A stretch of DNA of 64,000 bases from Tanypteryx hageni (Eukaryota > Arthropoda > Insecta > Odonata > Petaluridae), in contig CM054114.1 of assembly GCA_028673005.1 (NCBI GenBank), positions 14,819,516-14,883,515 on the forward strand. The letters run 5' to 3'. Below are positions 12,428 to 23,982 of the stretch, piece after piece. The notes below the pieces were generated by a model, which searched no databases, was not told the origin of the DNA, and saw only the letters and a program-made list of their open reading frames with translations. Position 1 is the stretch's first letter; each line of letters starts with the position of its first letter. Position numbers and translations under genes: made by a program.

Positions 12428-12906
12428 TAGTTAGACCGCAAATGAAATATGCCTCCAGTATGTGGGATCCGTATGAGAAGGGCCATATTGTTAAGTTAGA
12501 AAGAGTACAGCGGAGAGAAGCCAGATTCGTTAAACAAAAGTACGAGCATATGGAAAGCGTCACATCATTATTGAAGGACTTAAAATGGAAATCTCTGAAA
12601 GACCGTAGAAAATGCTCAAGGTTAAGCCTCCTAGAGAAATACAGATCAGAATGTTTAGCAGAGAATGTATTGGAATAATTGAGGCTCCAACATACATAGA
12701 TAGAAACGATCATGGCGATAAGATACGTGAGATCGACTGTAGGACGGAACATTATAAAGGCTCATTCTTTCCGGGAACAGTACGAAACCATAACAGGGAA
12801 GACAAATCTGCGGGTAATAACTGTTAAGTAGGCCTCAGCGCCTCGTACCCTCTGCCACCCACCAGATTGGTGACTTGCAGGGTAACATGTAGATGTAGAT
12901 GATGGG
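12428..12906 (+). pseudogene. Non-LTR retrotransposon 3' end (copy B), frameshifted
   Basis: It encodes the end of a reverse transcriptase of the CR1/jockey-like type: LVRPQMKYASSMWDPYEKG, then IVKLERVQRREARFVKQKY. After a frameshift near 12650 it continues GDKIREIDCRTEHYKGSFF. The 3' UTR ends CAGGGTAACATGTAGATGTAGATGATG, a TAGATG-type microsatellite tail (12877-12906). It is heavily 5'-truncated and inactive. Copy A at 23260 is the same family. Confidence 0.85.
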
Positions 12907-15900
12907 AAGGAGAGGGAATGATGGGAAGGAGAGGGGGTTGATGGGAGGTAGTGAGGATGAGGCGGAAAGACAAGAAGCGAAAGGAATAGGAAGAGAGAGA
13001 GTTAGATCGGTATCTTTATTTTATTTTTTTATTTAGAGAGTGTGGTGGGAGATGGAGGGGAGGGGGAATAGAGCGGTGAACACCCGGGCTTCAAGAGGCG
13101 GCAGATGGTTCTCGACCTCCAACCGCCCACTCCCTCCCTCACTCCCTCTCTCTCACTCCCCCTCTAGACCCTCCCAAAACGATGAAGATTACACCCGGGA
13201 GATGAAGACAGCCGGGCAAAAGGAATGGACCATCAGAAAGGGTCGGCTAAAAGTCTCCACAACACTCAAACAGACGATTAAATCATGAGGTTCGGCGTGG
13301 CTTTAGAATTTCCTCGTGCGGAAATTGAAACCACGCGTCCGTTACGGCCCAATTTGGCTGATTAATTGGTGGCGGTGAGCGACCGTTTGATGAAAGTAGC
13401 GACGATCGAGATATAATGGTGGATGTTACATAATGTTATATGCGTAAGAATCGGTAAAATGTGTTCGGATCGACAATTAACGATAGCAAAACAATTGTAG
13501 CCACCACGATATTAGGGAACTGTAGCAAAAGCGCTAATCTGGAAATTACAAAACCACAAATTTATCATAAATTAGAATCAAACCAGTTGTAAATATGTTA
13601 CGATCACGGTTTATTTTGAATTCAAAATCTTTTAAAATATCTAATTAAGATTTTTTGGAACAAATTAATTGCACTAATCGCAAATTTTGGGACCAAGCGT
13701 TTTAATTCTCAATGTTTCCCTGAAATAAATGTTGATCAATTAGGTCTCACTGAAACATTTTTTTTATTTTTAAGAGATGTCGATTATTTTTAGCAACTTG
13801 TTCTTCTCTTTTTAATAATGGTGAAAATTATACAAAACAACTTTCCTTCCATGACCATTCACCTTAAATTTTGTACGTTTGCAATGTAAAGTGTGCTGTA
13901 ATTTTCATCAATGAATAAAAATAGTCGCAGAAAATGTCATAAATTGTGGCGATACTCAAGGTCCAAGAGCGATGCAGTTTTAAAAAATGCCGGTAGTATT
14001 TTGAAGCGCTACTCGGAGATTTGCATACACATCAACCAAAAGTTATGGTATTCATTCCCTAGATCTAGACCCTAGAGAGAACGAGGGAAAAGTGCATAAG
14101 ATTAGCCCCCATCAAGTAGAAGCAACACATCCTTATTCCCTTCCCTCGACAAGCAGAGAATAGGAAGCGAAATGAAGGAGGAGGAGGAGTATAACGGCCT
14201 CATCCAGCGCAAGCGACTGCTTCTGCGAATCCATAACACGGCTCTATATCTCTCTCTCCAGCGAATGCAACGCGAGCTAGAGAGGAAGTGGAAGGGATGA
14301 ACGAACGCCTTAGCGCGCGTGGGAGAGTGTCGCACGCATGTATGTGCATGAGCTCCATCTTACGTGCGTGTGTACGTACGCGTCGGTACTTCCCCTTATG
14401 CAGTGAATGGAATGGCTGGAGGGTGCACTGGACAAGAGAGAGATAGAGAAGGGGGTTGGAGTGAAAAATATGAGGAAAAAGGGTTCACTGTTGGAATCCT
14501 TCCTCTGCTGGACTCGGGGAACCGTAGCGATGGATACGATAGGCGAGAATGAGAAACATGAGACAGAATATAGGACTGAACAATATAAAGTTACACAAAT
14601 ACATAGGGCTAGAAAGGTGTAGTGTGTGTTCCGAAAAATGTAGTGAAAACTGTATAACAATAGTTAAAAAATAAATACAGCTTAAATTGGAGAAAAATAA
14701 ACCAGAGAAAAATTATTATTTGGTTGAATTTCGAGAAAATTTCTATTTTTCTCTTCATAAACTGATCTCGGATCAATTTCACGAGGTTGAACCTTCAATA
14801 ACTGTGGGTTATAGGAGTTTTTCAATCGTTCGCATTGATTGATAGGGTTTGCATCGCTGCACCTTTCGGTTTTATTATACAAGTTCATCATTCACAAAGT
14901 TTAAGGGTTTCTCTGTATCTGCACAAGAAGGTTCTCACGAAGTTGAACCTTCTTATACCTAGAGGCGCAAATTAAATTGAGATGTCTTAATTTTAAACCA
15001 CCAATCCTTTTTTATAAACTCGTAAACATTATATTTATGGCATCGAAAATCGATTACTGACCTATGACACGGTTCCATATTCCAATTCACGGAGAATACA
15101 TCGTCGTTTTATCAGATTTCCTTATAATCAAGGGATATTTACGTAAGTGGACTGCTTAAAAGAGAGCATCGTTTGTGAAAGAGAGAGGGTTTCTTTTATT
15201 CATGAGGTTATCCAGATTATTTGTTTAGAAAGCAATTTTATAGGTGTAATAAAAATGTCAACTTTTTCATTTATTTTAACTTAACAAAATTTAGACGCTA
15301 ATATAGTAGAGGTTTCGTATTGATTGCTGCGAACGGAAAACGCACGTTTTGGCAGGAGTAATATCATTACTAATTGAAAACAACTACTGTGGTATTTATG
15401 ACTATAAATGTTAAGACGTACATTTCAAAACTCCTCGAATTATTGGTAACGTACAGGCAATATTCTTCAGGATAAAAATGTGTTAAGTTACTGATATTTT
15501 TACCTAACCTATTGTTCTTCGAATACATTCAAATATACATGGCTCCGCCTCGCAAAATGCGACACTATTTGTCACTACTCGGAAAAACGTAAGTCGCCGA
15601 AATTGTAGAATTATTGAGATTGATACAAAAGGCATGACTCACAGGATAGAAAAATTTTAACAAATGTTCAAGCTGCTACAAATAAAACTGTATTTGCTGC
15701 TTTCTTTTCCAACTAACTAATCGAACGCGCTCGTCTTTAGTCAATTTTCTTTCCATTTTATCTTTCACTTGAGATGGAAAATATTAAGTAAGCAAAGCAA
15801 TTATTTAGATGTATAATTAAATTATTTAATAAGCTGATTAATAGTTTAAGTAATACAACAAATGATAAAAAAGATATAATAACATTAAAAATTAAATCGT

Positions 15901-16159
15901 TTTAGTGCGTATATGTTAAAGTAAGTATTATCATTAAGCGTCCTGACTTTTTGGGCCACCTGATCGATGGAGAATTGTTTGACATTGCCTGTAGTTCGTT
16001 CGAAATAGCATTCGCTGATTTAATAAGAGCTTCAGAAGGACATTAGTGGCGTCGCGTGGAAACTCGAAACTAAAGGAGATCCGACCGAATCACAAGAGGG
16101 GACAAATGAAGGTGGCACGGCGCAAAATTCGCGAGAACATCTGCGATCGAGCTGGACAG

Positions 16160-16380
16160 TAGGCTGGCAGAAGAGGGGGTGGGGGATGCTAAATGGACGA
16201 GTGCGAAGGACATGGAGATGCGGAGGGAAGGAGGGCGGGAGATGGAGGGGAAGTAGGGGATATGGAGGGGGAGGGAGGGCAAATGGAGGGGAAATGGAGG
16301 GGGAGTATGGGAGATGGAGGGGAAGGGCGGAAGATGGTGAGGGAGTGAGGGGAACAATTGAAAAGATGAGGATGAAGAAG
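16160..16380. repeat. G/A-rich minisatellite
   Basis: Irregular repeats of a GATGGAGGGGA-type unit on the + strand, purine-rich throughout. Confidence 0.8.
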
Positions 16381-18889
16381 GAGAGGATAAAAAAGGGGAA
16401 AAGTACGCTAATGAACTAGGAAAACTAAAGAAAAAACGGCTAAAGGAGAGAAAATTATGTTTTTCAAATTTCGGAAATGTTCATTTTGAAATGGATGCGA
16501 TGTTTAAGGGACGATAGCAAATAAGGTGATTATGGCGTTATTCCCTCTCGACAACACAATGGGATTTTCAGTTTCTGCTTAATAAGCGAGCTAATTGAAC
16601 ACGCTCTTCAAGCTCATTTTTTAAACACGCTTCCAGAAGCGGATTCTTGAGGATTTTTTCATAAAGACCACCGAGAACCTATAGATAATGCGCGAGCGGT
16701 TAACGAAAGAAAGTCAAAGAAAACACAAGACAAATGGGAAGCGAAAATTTCGTTTGTCCGGAGTATAGGACGGGAAAAAATTGAGCAAATGGTTTTGGAA
16801 AGGGTGAAAAAATTATAAACGGGCGAAGGGAACAAGAAACAGAAAAAGGGATTTAAAAATGGAAGGAGAAGGAAATGCTAGTAGAAAAATCGGATGATCG
16901 TGAGAATTTTGGATTGTTTCAAAGAGAAGACGTTAAAGAATACCAAAGGCGGAGGTAGAGAGCAAGAGAGAGAGAGACAGAGGGAGAGATGGACGAAAAT
17001 GAGGAGTGGGCGTGAAAGAGAGGAGGAGTGAGTTAAAACAAGAGGAGCCTTTAAGAGACCCACTTACGTATGAAGTGGAGAGGAATTCGAGGGGGTGGGT
17101 TGCCAAGGGGCCAGCATTGAGATGATGGAGAGTCGAAAGCCAATGCGAACATTTGAGCGCTTATTTTGTTATGGAGGCTGCGCGCATGCTACTGCGTTAC
17201 TGAGATCCATTCTGTAATGTGTTGTAATATGAACCGCAAATGAACGAATGTTAAAAAGGCTAATTATTTAGACAGGAACTTTTTCCTTTCCCAAATAAAA
17301 ATCGTAACAATTTTTTTCTAAATTGATGCACGAATTTCTACTCTGAATATTCATTTAGCGAACCTAGTAATTTAAAAGCTTGCGTGAAAATAGAGGTATT
17401 AATTATTTTAGCTAATTTTAACATTTTCTCTCGGCTATCTGATTAACAGGAAACTCACACACGAAAAAATGTCTTTCTTATTTAGCATTCCCAACCAGAT
17501 GCCTTTAGACTATGATATTCCAGAGATGGGAGACACGCTTGCTGTCCGTGGGTTGGTCTGCTCCTACTCACCTTCCAGCTTCGAGTAGAGAAACACTCGT
17601 CGCTCCTGAATTCCTCGAAATATTTATTGTACGATTCTCATAAATTCCATAAAGAAGTGAATATTTCAAATAACGAGTTTATCATTCAGGAAAATTCGCG
17701 AAAGAATCCTCGAAGTTAACTTACGGTCGGAATCGGAATTCAACAATTCATCCAAACCTCGGTTATCTGGGTCGCATAATGTTAAGGATACGCTTTTCAT
17801 TTATAGAGCGAAAGCTCGCTTAATCGACGGTATCTATTCTGCGGTATGTGTCTATTTTAAGCATTATCCGACTGCGCTACTTTTTCCCAAAGGGAGAAGT
17901 TTCCAGAAACATTCTCTGCAAACCGAAGGAACGATCAAATTCCCGACCTCTCGTTCGCTGGTTTCGACTCAGCTCCCGAGGGCGTCGCATTTCTCTTTTT
18001 CTATTGTCCCACTTCCCTTGTTGTCTACGGCGGAGGTCCTCGCCGTTCGCGTGGGGGAACCACCTTGCGACATTTCCGCCTGGACACGGGATTGGAGATT
18101 ATTTTTTCTTAATGTCAACAGTCTCTCGTCATCGTCGAATCACCGAGCCGAATAGAACAAATTTTTCCCTCTGGATATTTATTCTTGCTAATCGAATACA
18201 TTATATTGGTTTTTATAAACCGAAAAGCTCACAATATTCACGAAAAGGGGTTTACGATATGTGATATTTAGTTAGGACCGCCTTTTTTGCTGCAAATGTT
18301 TGCTGTAAGATTACAGTACAAATGGCTTCAGAAGTTCGGTTTAATAAAAAAGCAAAGTTTTTTTATAATCATAAGTTACCTGTTAAGGCTACTTTCGTCC
18401 TAGAATTGAATACGACAGGCTACTGCTGTGCACTATATGAATAAATATCAGAAATAAAACTATTGAGAACTATTGTTTTCAATGCAGAAAGATTCTTACG
18501 TTTTGACTTCGAGAAAGAATACCTCAAAGGGACCTTATAATCTCCCAAATGGCAATTTAAAAAAGTGATTTCCAAACAAAACGCCGTTTCGCTTTACGCG
18601 CAATCTCCTTAGAAGACTATTCGACGTGAGAGTATCACATCACCAATCACGTCATCAAGGGCTATTTTTAACTCGCCATTGCGCCCGAGATGTCGCTCCA
18701 AGGGATCCATAAAGCGCACTCCCAGTGATGACCGCTCGCAAGGACTTCCCCGGTGACATGTTTCTTTCAATTACCACTTCTTATTGGCTGCGACATTTTT
18801 TTACGTGTCGCGTGGACGTTTTGTGTCGCTGAGATTTTGTCGTGGAGACAGATTACCTCTCGAACGTTTCATCCTCGCTTCGTTATGAA

Positions 18890-19139
18890 AGATTTAGAGA
18901 GAAAGAGAGGAGAAAGGAAGAGATAAGATGGGAATAGAGAGAGAGGGCTAAATACGTTTTCAATTGAGAAAGAGAGCACTCTAGCGGGAGCCTCTTGCGT
19001 TTCATGGACGGTGCGGATGAAAGGAATGGATTGGACGGAGAAAAAGGAGACGAAGGAAGGGGAGAGGCATCTTTGAGTGGGAAGAACATAAACAAGAGTG
19101 AGGTAATGGTAGGAAAAGGAGGAGAGGGAATTGGAGGTT

Positions 19140-19177
<38 letters not shown>

Positions 19178-19490
19178 CAGAAGGGTTGTGGGACGTAAGG
19201 AGGCGTGTATAGAAAGTATGGAGGGGAGGAAATGTAAGGGGGAGGGAGGAGTGGGGAGGGGGAATAAGGAAGGGGTAAGAATGGAGGGGTAAGAAGGGAG
19301 GGGGAATGGGGAGGGGGAAGAGGGAAGGATCGGAGAGAGGATTCTCTTCGTGAATGGGCTGCTGGGCAGCGTGTGGGTGAGGTTCCTAGCCGAGGGGAAG
19401 AGTGAGAGGGTTTTAACGGGGAACTGAGTGAGAAGGAAAACGAGGCTCGAGAATAGAAGTAGAGAGAGAGAATAAGAGGGAAAAAGAGGG
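18890..19490. repeat. Polypurine tract with (AG)n microsatellite
   Basis: This is a long purine-rich block on the + strand that includes a pure (GA)n run at about 19143-19172. A 241-codon minus-strand frame across it is Ser/Leu/Pro-rich, as expected for translated CT repeats, and is not a gene. Confidence 0.85.
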
Positions 19491-19914
19491 AGTTCCAGAC
19501 ACGACGGTGACGGTTTTGTGCTCGCCTTTTGAGTCCAATGAGAATTTGAAAGACGGTCGAATCGAACGTAGTTCGTTGATTTCCAGCCTCTCACTTCGCG
19601 TCGCTCCTACGCCTTGTTTTTGAAGACCAGTTGCGATGACCGCATTATTGTGTTGTTGGGGGCGGAAAAAAAACAACACGAGGAACCAGTCCTACCCGTG
19701 CCTCTCCTCGCTATGCGAGGGTGTGCGTCCAAGGTCCTTGTTCGAAACAGACCCTTCGCAAACAGTATTACCAAGGAGGCGATTTTAAGAGTTCACAACG
19801 CAGGCATTTGTTTACCCATATTTGGCTGCGGTGGTCATTTTGTAATAATGGACTCCAGGGGCCTATTGCATGGATTATATTTGCGAAGAGTATGGTTTTA
19901 ATTTAGGGATAATA

Positions 19915-20028
19915 CAAGGTGCGTCAGAAAGAACTCCCCACTCCACGACTCCACTCCCCACTCCTGTACCCCCACCCCACCCCTAGCTACCCCCCTCCCA
20001 AATCGGGGAGTTCTTTCTGACGCACCTG
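19915..20028. mobile_element. 114-bp MITE with perfect inverted ends, TA target site
   Basis: The inverted termini share a perfect 22-bp core: it starts GGTGCGTCAGAAAG and ends AACTCCCC, at 19918-19939, with its reverse complement at 20005-20026. Both ends are flanked by TA (19913-19914 and 20029-20030), the target site of Tc1/mariner. The middle is C-rich (CCCCACTCC-like). It carries no coding. Confidence 0.75.
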
Positions 20029-23000
20029 TATATCTTCTCACTCATTTCCAGGTCTAATGTACATAGTCAAATTTATGTCGTATTCTGAGGTAAACGAGAG
20101 GTATAAAAAATGTTGACTTGTGAAGGATTATTTTATTTTAGTGTAGGTAAGTGAAAATTGATCGATTAAAACCGAATTCCAAAAGAAAAAATTCTACGTA
20201 CAAGATAGGGGAAATGGGATGAGCACCAGAACCTTTTGTGGCTCAACACAGTCGAAATATTACTTATGAAAATGTCATTTATTTCAACTCCGTCCTAGCA
20301 ATAATACTTAATAGTTGACGACCAAATATAATTAGGAGCTACCAACGGTAGGAAAAACATTACTTCTGAACACCACTAGGGAAATTCCGTATGTGAAAGT
20401 TCTTTCTTTCGTAAGATATTTCCCCCGAATAATTGACGAAGAGAAAGAAATACTGCATACACAGCATCGTGTCACTAATGAAAAGAGAAGTTCCATTTGC
20501 ACGTGAATTATTTCCGTTAAAAGCTCGAACGAGATGATGGATTAAGTACTGCACATTAAGTACCGCATATGTTTTCACAACACGATCCACCAAACTCGAC
20601 GGGAATACGAGTGAAAGGATGGTCTCCAATAATGACTAATTATGTGCGAGGAAAGAAAAAAAGTGATTTAAGGTTTAATCATAATTAAATATCACAAGAG
20701 GAAGGCAGAAAGAACTGTTTTGCTATAGTAATAATTTGGAGAACAGGGAAGAAATGGTAATATGCCCGGATTCAAAATTTGGTTTACTAAGTATCTCAGA
20801 GAGGATATTCTTCTTAACATGGAATAAACAGAGGAACAATCAGAAAATTTTAATGATTTACCAAGTTGAAAAATTATGGGCACTGATTAACGTAATTTCT
20901 TTCATTTGAACCTGTAATTCAGATTAAGGGGATGTGCCGTAAACTATTTTGAATTAAGTTAGTTTCCCGATGGAGCAACTACTATTTTCTGTTGTCACGC
21001 ATATGCCGAAACCTTGACATCTATCAAACTAGTTTGATGTAGGCCAATCCAATTTCCCCTATGATGAATTATCCAATCCTTAAATCCATGGGAATACTTG
21101 GCTGAAGACAGAAATAAGATGGACAGAAATTATTTCCGAGAATGCAAGGATATTCCCAAGATAATTCAACTAGACAAAATTCACCACGGCTCGCCGTACA
21201 TCTTACGGATTGTCAGAATTGACTAGAAGAAAATAACCCGATTAACTTAGGAGTGCAACTGAATATTCCGTGACCCACCCAGCAACTCCAGGTCTATCGG
21301 GTTACCCTCTAGATGCATATGAATTCGTGGAAAGGCATGCGAGTTAATTGAGGGTCGTCGCCCATTAATTTTCTCGAGTTCACGCACTTGTTCGCGTTTG
21401 ACTCCACTGAAGACGGGAGAAAAGTGCATATGCATCGAACTATAAAAGACAAATGGGCTCACGGATTCGGTTTCCGAGATACGGAATGCAACTGAAACGA
21501 CTCTGCAATTTAGTGATGAAAGGAACGTGAAGGCCATCAATCAGCTTTATAGAGGGAGCAATGTTAAAAAAATGTTTAGCCACGCATTCATTTTAGCGAT
21601 AAAGGGGAAATTTAATCAACGTGTTACGTAAATGTTTATATGACCAAGCCTGATTAACCCTAACGTCTTACAAATTATTTCAAAATCCCATTTTACGAAG
21701 AAAATTGTTTCAAATATTTTTAACTTCGTAATAACCTTAACTGCCTAAACTATACATATAAATCATAAAGAAAAATAAATAAAGTATCACATGAAATTGT
21801 TTATTTCCTCGATAAAGTTACCTTATCTGTTCAACAATAAAAAATGTTGGCTAGGGTCAAATTCATCAGGAATAGCTCAAATCATACGTTCACCACTTAA
21901 GGGTTAAGAAATGAAGGTGATTAGTGAATATGAAGTGTAGTCCGATTACAGGGGGATGAGAAAGGTTAAAAATTGAACAATTCCTACTCCAAACATACCA
22001 ACATGGAAACGGGCCCAATTTACTAGCGGGAAATACCACTACAACAAAAACTGAATATTTTACCAGCAATTTCGCTTCAATATTTACGAAAAATTACACC
22101 TAGGATAATTTTTATGTACTCGGAGAGAGATAGAATATGCTTCCTGATAACGACACACAACCCAGTGGATGTGAAACTTGCAGATGTCTCATTGATTCTT
22201 TTAAATTGCACTGTAAATCAGCGCTTTCATCTATTAAATTTGAAAGCAATGATAGTCAATACAGTCTAGACCTTCCCATACAATCTCAATATGACGTTTT
22301 TTTTCGACGCTAGCGATGAGATTGCGACTGTCAAAAGATATCGAGACGTTTTGCGAGCGTGACTATCAGAAGATGGGCCTGTACATTTTCGCAGTCCAAG
22401 AGTGGCGGCCAAAATAAATGTAAGAAGCACGCCACCGAGACGATTAAATGCGCACAAAATATTAACAATTAAACAGGATAATGTATAACCAATTTGCCGA
22501 AAACTGGCTCCCTTAAACGATAACACAGAAAAAGGGATATGATTTCGTTAATCGGTTTTGGTAAAAGCGGACCGTACGAACAATATGTGAATGCTTACTT
22601 GATAAATGTGACCTTGCCTGACTGTACCCTGGCATTTCTTAATAGTAAATAGTAATGACCTTGCCTGCAACGATGAACACTCTACTCAATGGACATAAAT
22701 GGGGATTGAAAAGCCCTTCGAACCGAAGAATCCCTACCTTCACTCCAGCGATGGACGATTCCGGCTTCCCGCGATGACGCCCCTTCAGACACTGCACCGC
22801 ATCACGAAATACACACATCACCAGAACGAGAAAGAGGCAAGCAGATGTTTGCACATCGAAGAATAGTAAGATTATCACAGGAAAATATGACCACACTAAC
22901 ACTCGCACCTGAAATGAGAAATTATTGTATTCTAGAAACTCCCCGATATTATTCAAAAAGTGGGAGGAATAGGCATAAAAACATAGCAAAATAAAAACCC

Positions 23001-23259
23001 TTTTATTAAAATAGCTAGTTTACGAAACAGAATTTTCTTGCATCAATCATAATCGAGCAAACACGAAGTAAATTTTAAAATTATGGCTCGATCACTCTTA
23101 CGAAAATCTATTTTGTCTCAACCTTTAATTAAATGGTAATAAATTACAAAATAGGTATTCTACAATGTGAAGCAAAAATTTCCGATTTCCAAATTTTGCT
23201 TTATAAAGGCTTACCGTCATCCAGGAAGCTCTTCTTTAACCACTCGATGCACCGCACTC
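20029..23259. other. No gene seen
   Basis: Non-coding sequence without recognisable repeats. Minus-strand frames at 22266-22526 and 22639-22989 have no domain I can name. Confidence 0.5.
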
Positions 23260-23826
23260 CTAACGAACAAAACGAACAAAAAGCTGGCCTTTATAGGGAG
23301 AATAGTTCGAAATAGCTCCGAAAAAGTGAAAGAATTATGTTATTTATCCTTGGTTCGACCGCAGGTCGAATATACTTCAGCTGTGTGGGATCCTTACGAA
23401 AAGGGACTCACTAACGAGATAGAAAAGGTTCAGCGCAGGGCAGCTAGATTTGTAAAGAGGAATTACGATAGTAAACAAAGCGTAACATCATTAATAGAAA
23501 ATCTGAAATGGACATCGTTAGAGGAACGTAGGCTGCAGGCTAGAATTAAACTACTGGAAAAATTTATGTCGGAGGGACTAGCGAATGAGGTAGTAGGACT
23601 TATCAGAAGCCCGACGTATCTCGGAAGGCAGGACAGTGAGGATAAGATTCGCGAGATCGACTGTAGAACGGAGCGATATAGAGGATCGTTTTTCCCTAGG
23701 ACGATAAGAGACCATAATAGAAAAAGATAACGTAGGAAAACTATGGACCCTTGGTGCATTGCACCCCCTGCCATCCACCAAAAAGGTGACTTGCAGGGTA
23801 TAATGTAGATATAGATGTAGATGTAT
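23260..23826 (+). pseudogene. Non-LTR retrotransposon 3' end (copy A)
   Basis: The open frame to 23730 reads KKLAFIGRIV, LCYLSLVRPQVEYTSAVWDP, VQRRAARFVKRNY, then KIREIDCRTERYRGSFFPRT. This is the C-terminal tail found after the RT domain in CR1/jockey-like LINEs. It is 5'-truncated, but the remaining frame is intact, so it is younger than copy B. The 3' UTR has two small hairpins (GGTGCATTGCACC; CACC-AAAAA-GGTG) and ends in (TAGATG)n at 23805-23826. Confidence 0.85.
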
Positions 23827-23829
23827 CAC

Positions 23830-23982
23830 GTCTCTAATAACAACTGAGCCTAGAAACGATTTTGTTTGTCAGTAGGGGACGGGACGACCCCAAGTTGAGA
23901 AATCCGACCTCCGGATTCATTCAAACCTGTGACCGCTGGGTGGAAGGCTAACGCTCGAACAACTCCGCCACCGCTACCCCAA
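23830..23982 (-). mobile_element. tRNA-derived SINE-like sequence
   Basis: Read on the minus strand it starts GGGGTAGCGGTGGCGGAGTT (A-box-like). It continues AGCGTTAGCCTTCCACCCAG and contains GGTTTGAATGAATCC, a B-box-like motif with a small insertion. It resembles the head of the SINE at 59320. It abuts the microsatellite tail of the LINE copy A. Confidence 0.45.

Larger units (their letters stand above)
12910..19914. other. No gene seen; low-complexity tracts
   Basis: Mixed AT-rich sequence and purine-rich tracts (12910-13150, 14100-14300, 16160-16380, 16920-17040, 18890-19490). The 138-codon + frame at 17848-18264 has no recognisable domain. Confidence 0.5.

Noticed and set aside
17848..18264. 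138-codon + frame
   Set aside because: Normal composition but no recognisable domain, splice context or homologous motif. Not enough to call a gene.
18869..19594. 241-codon minus-strand open frame, Ser/Leu/Pro-rich
   Set aside because: It is the translation of a CT-rich simple repeat, with overlapping open frames in other phases and no domain.
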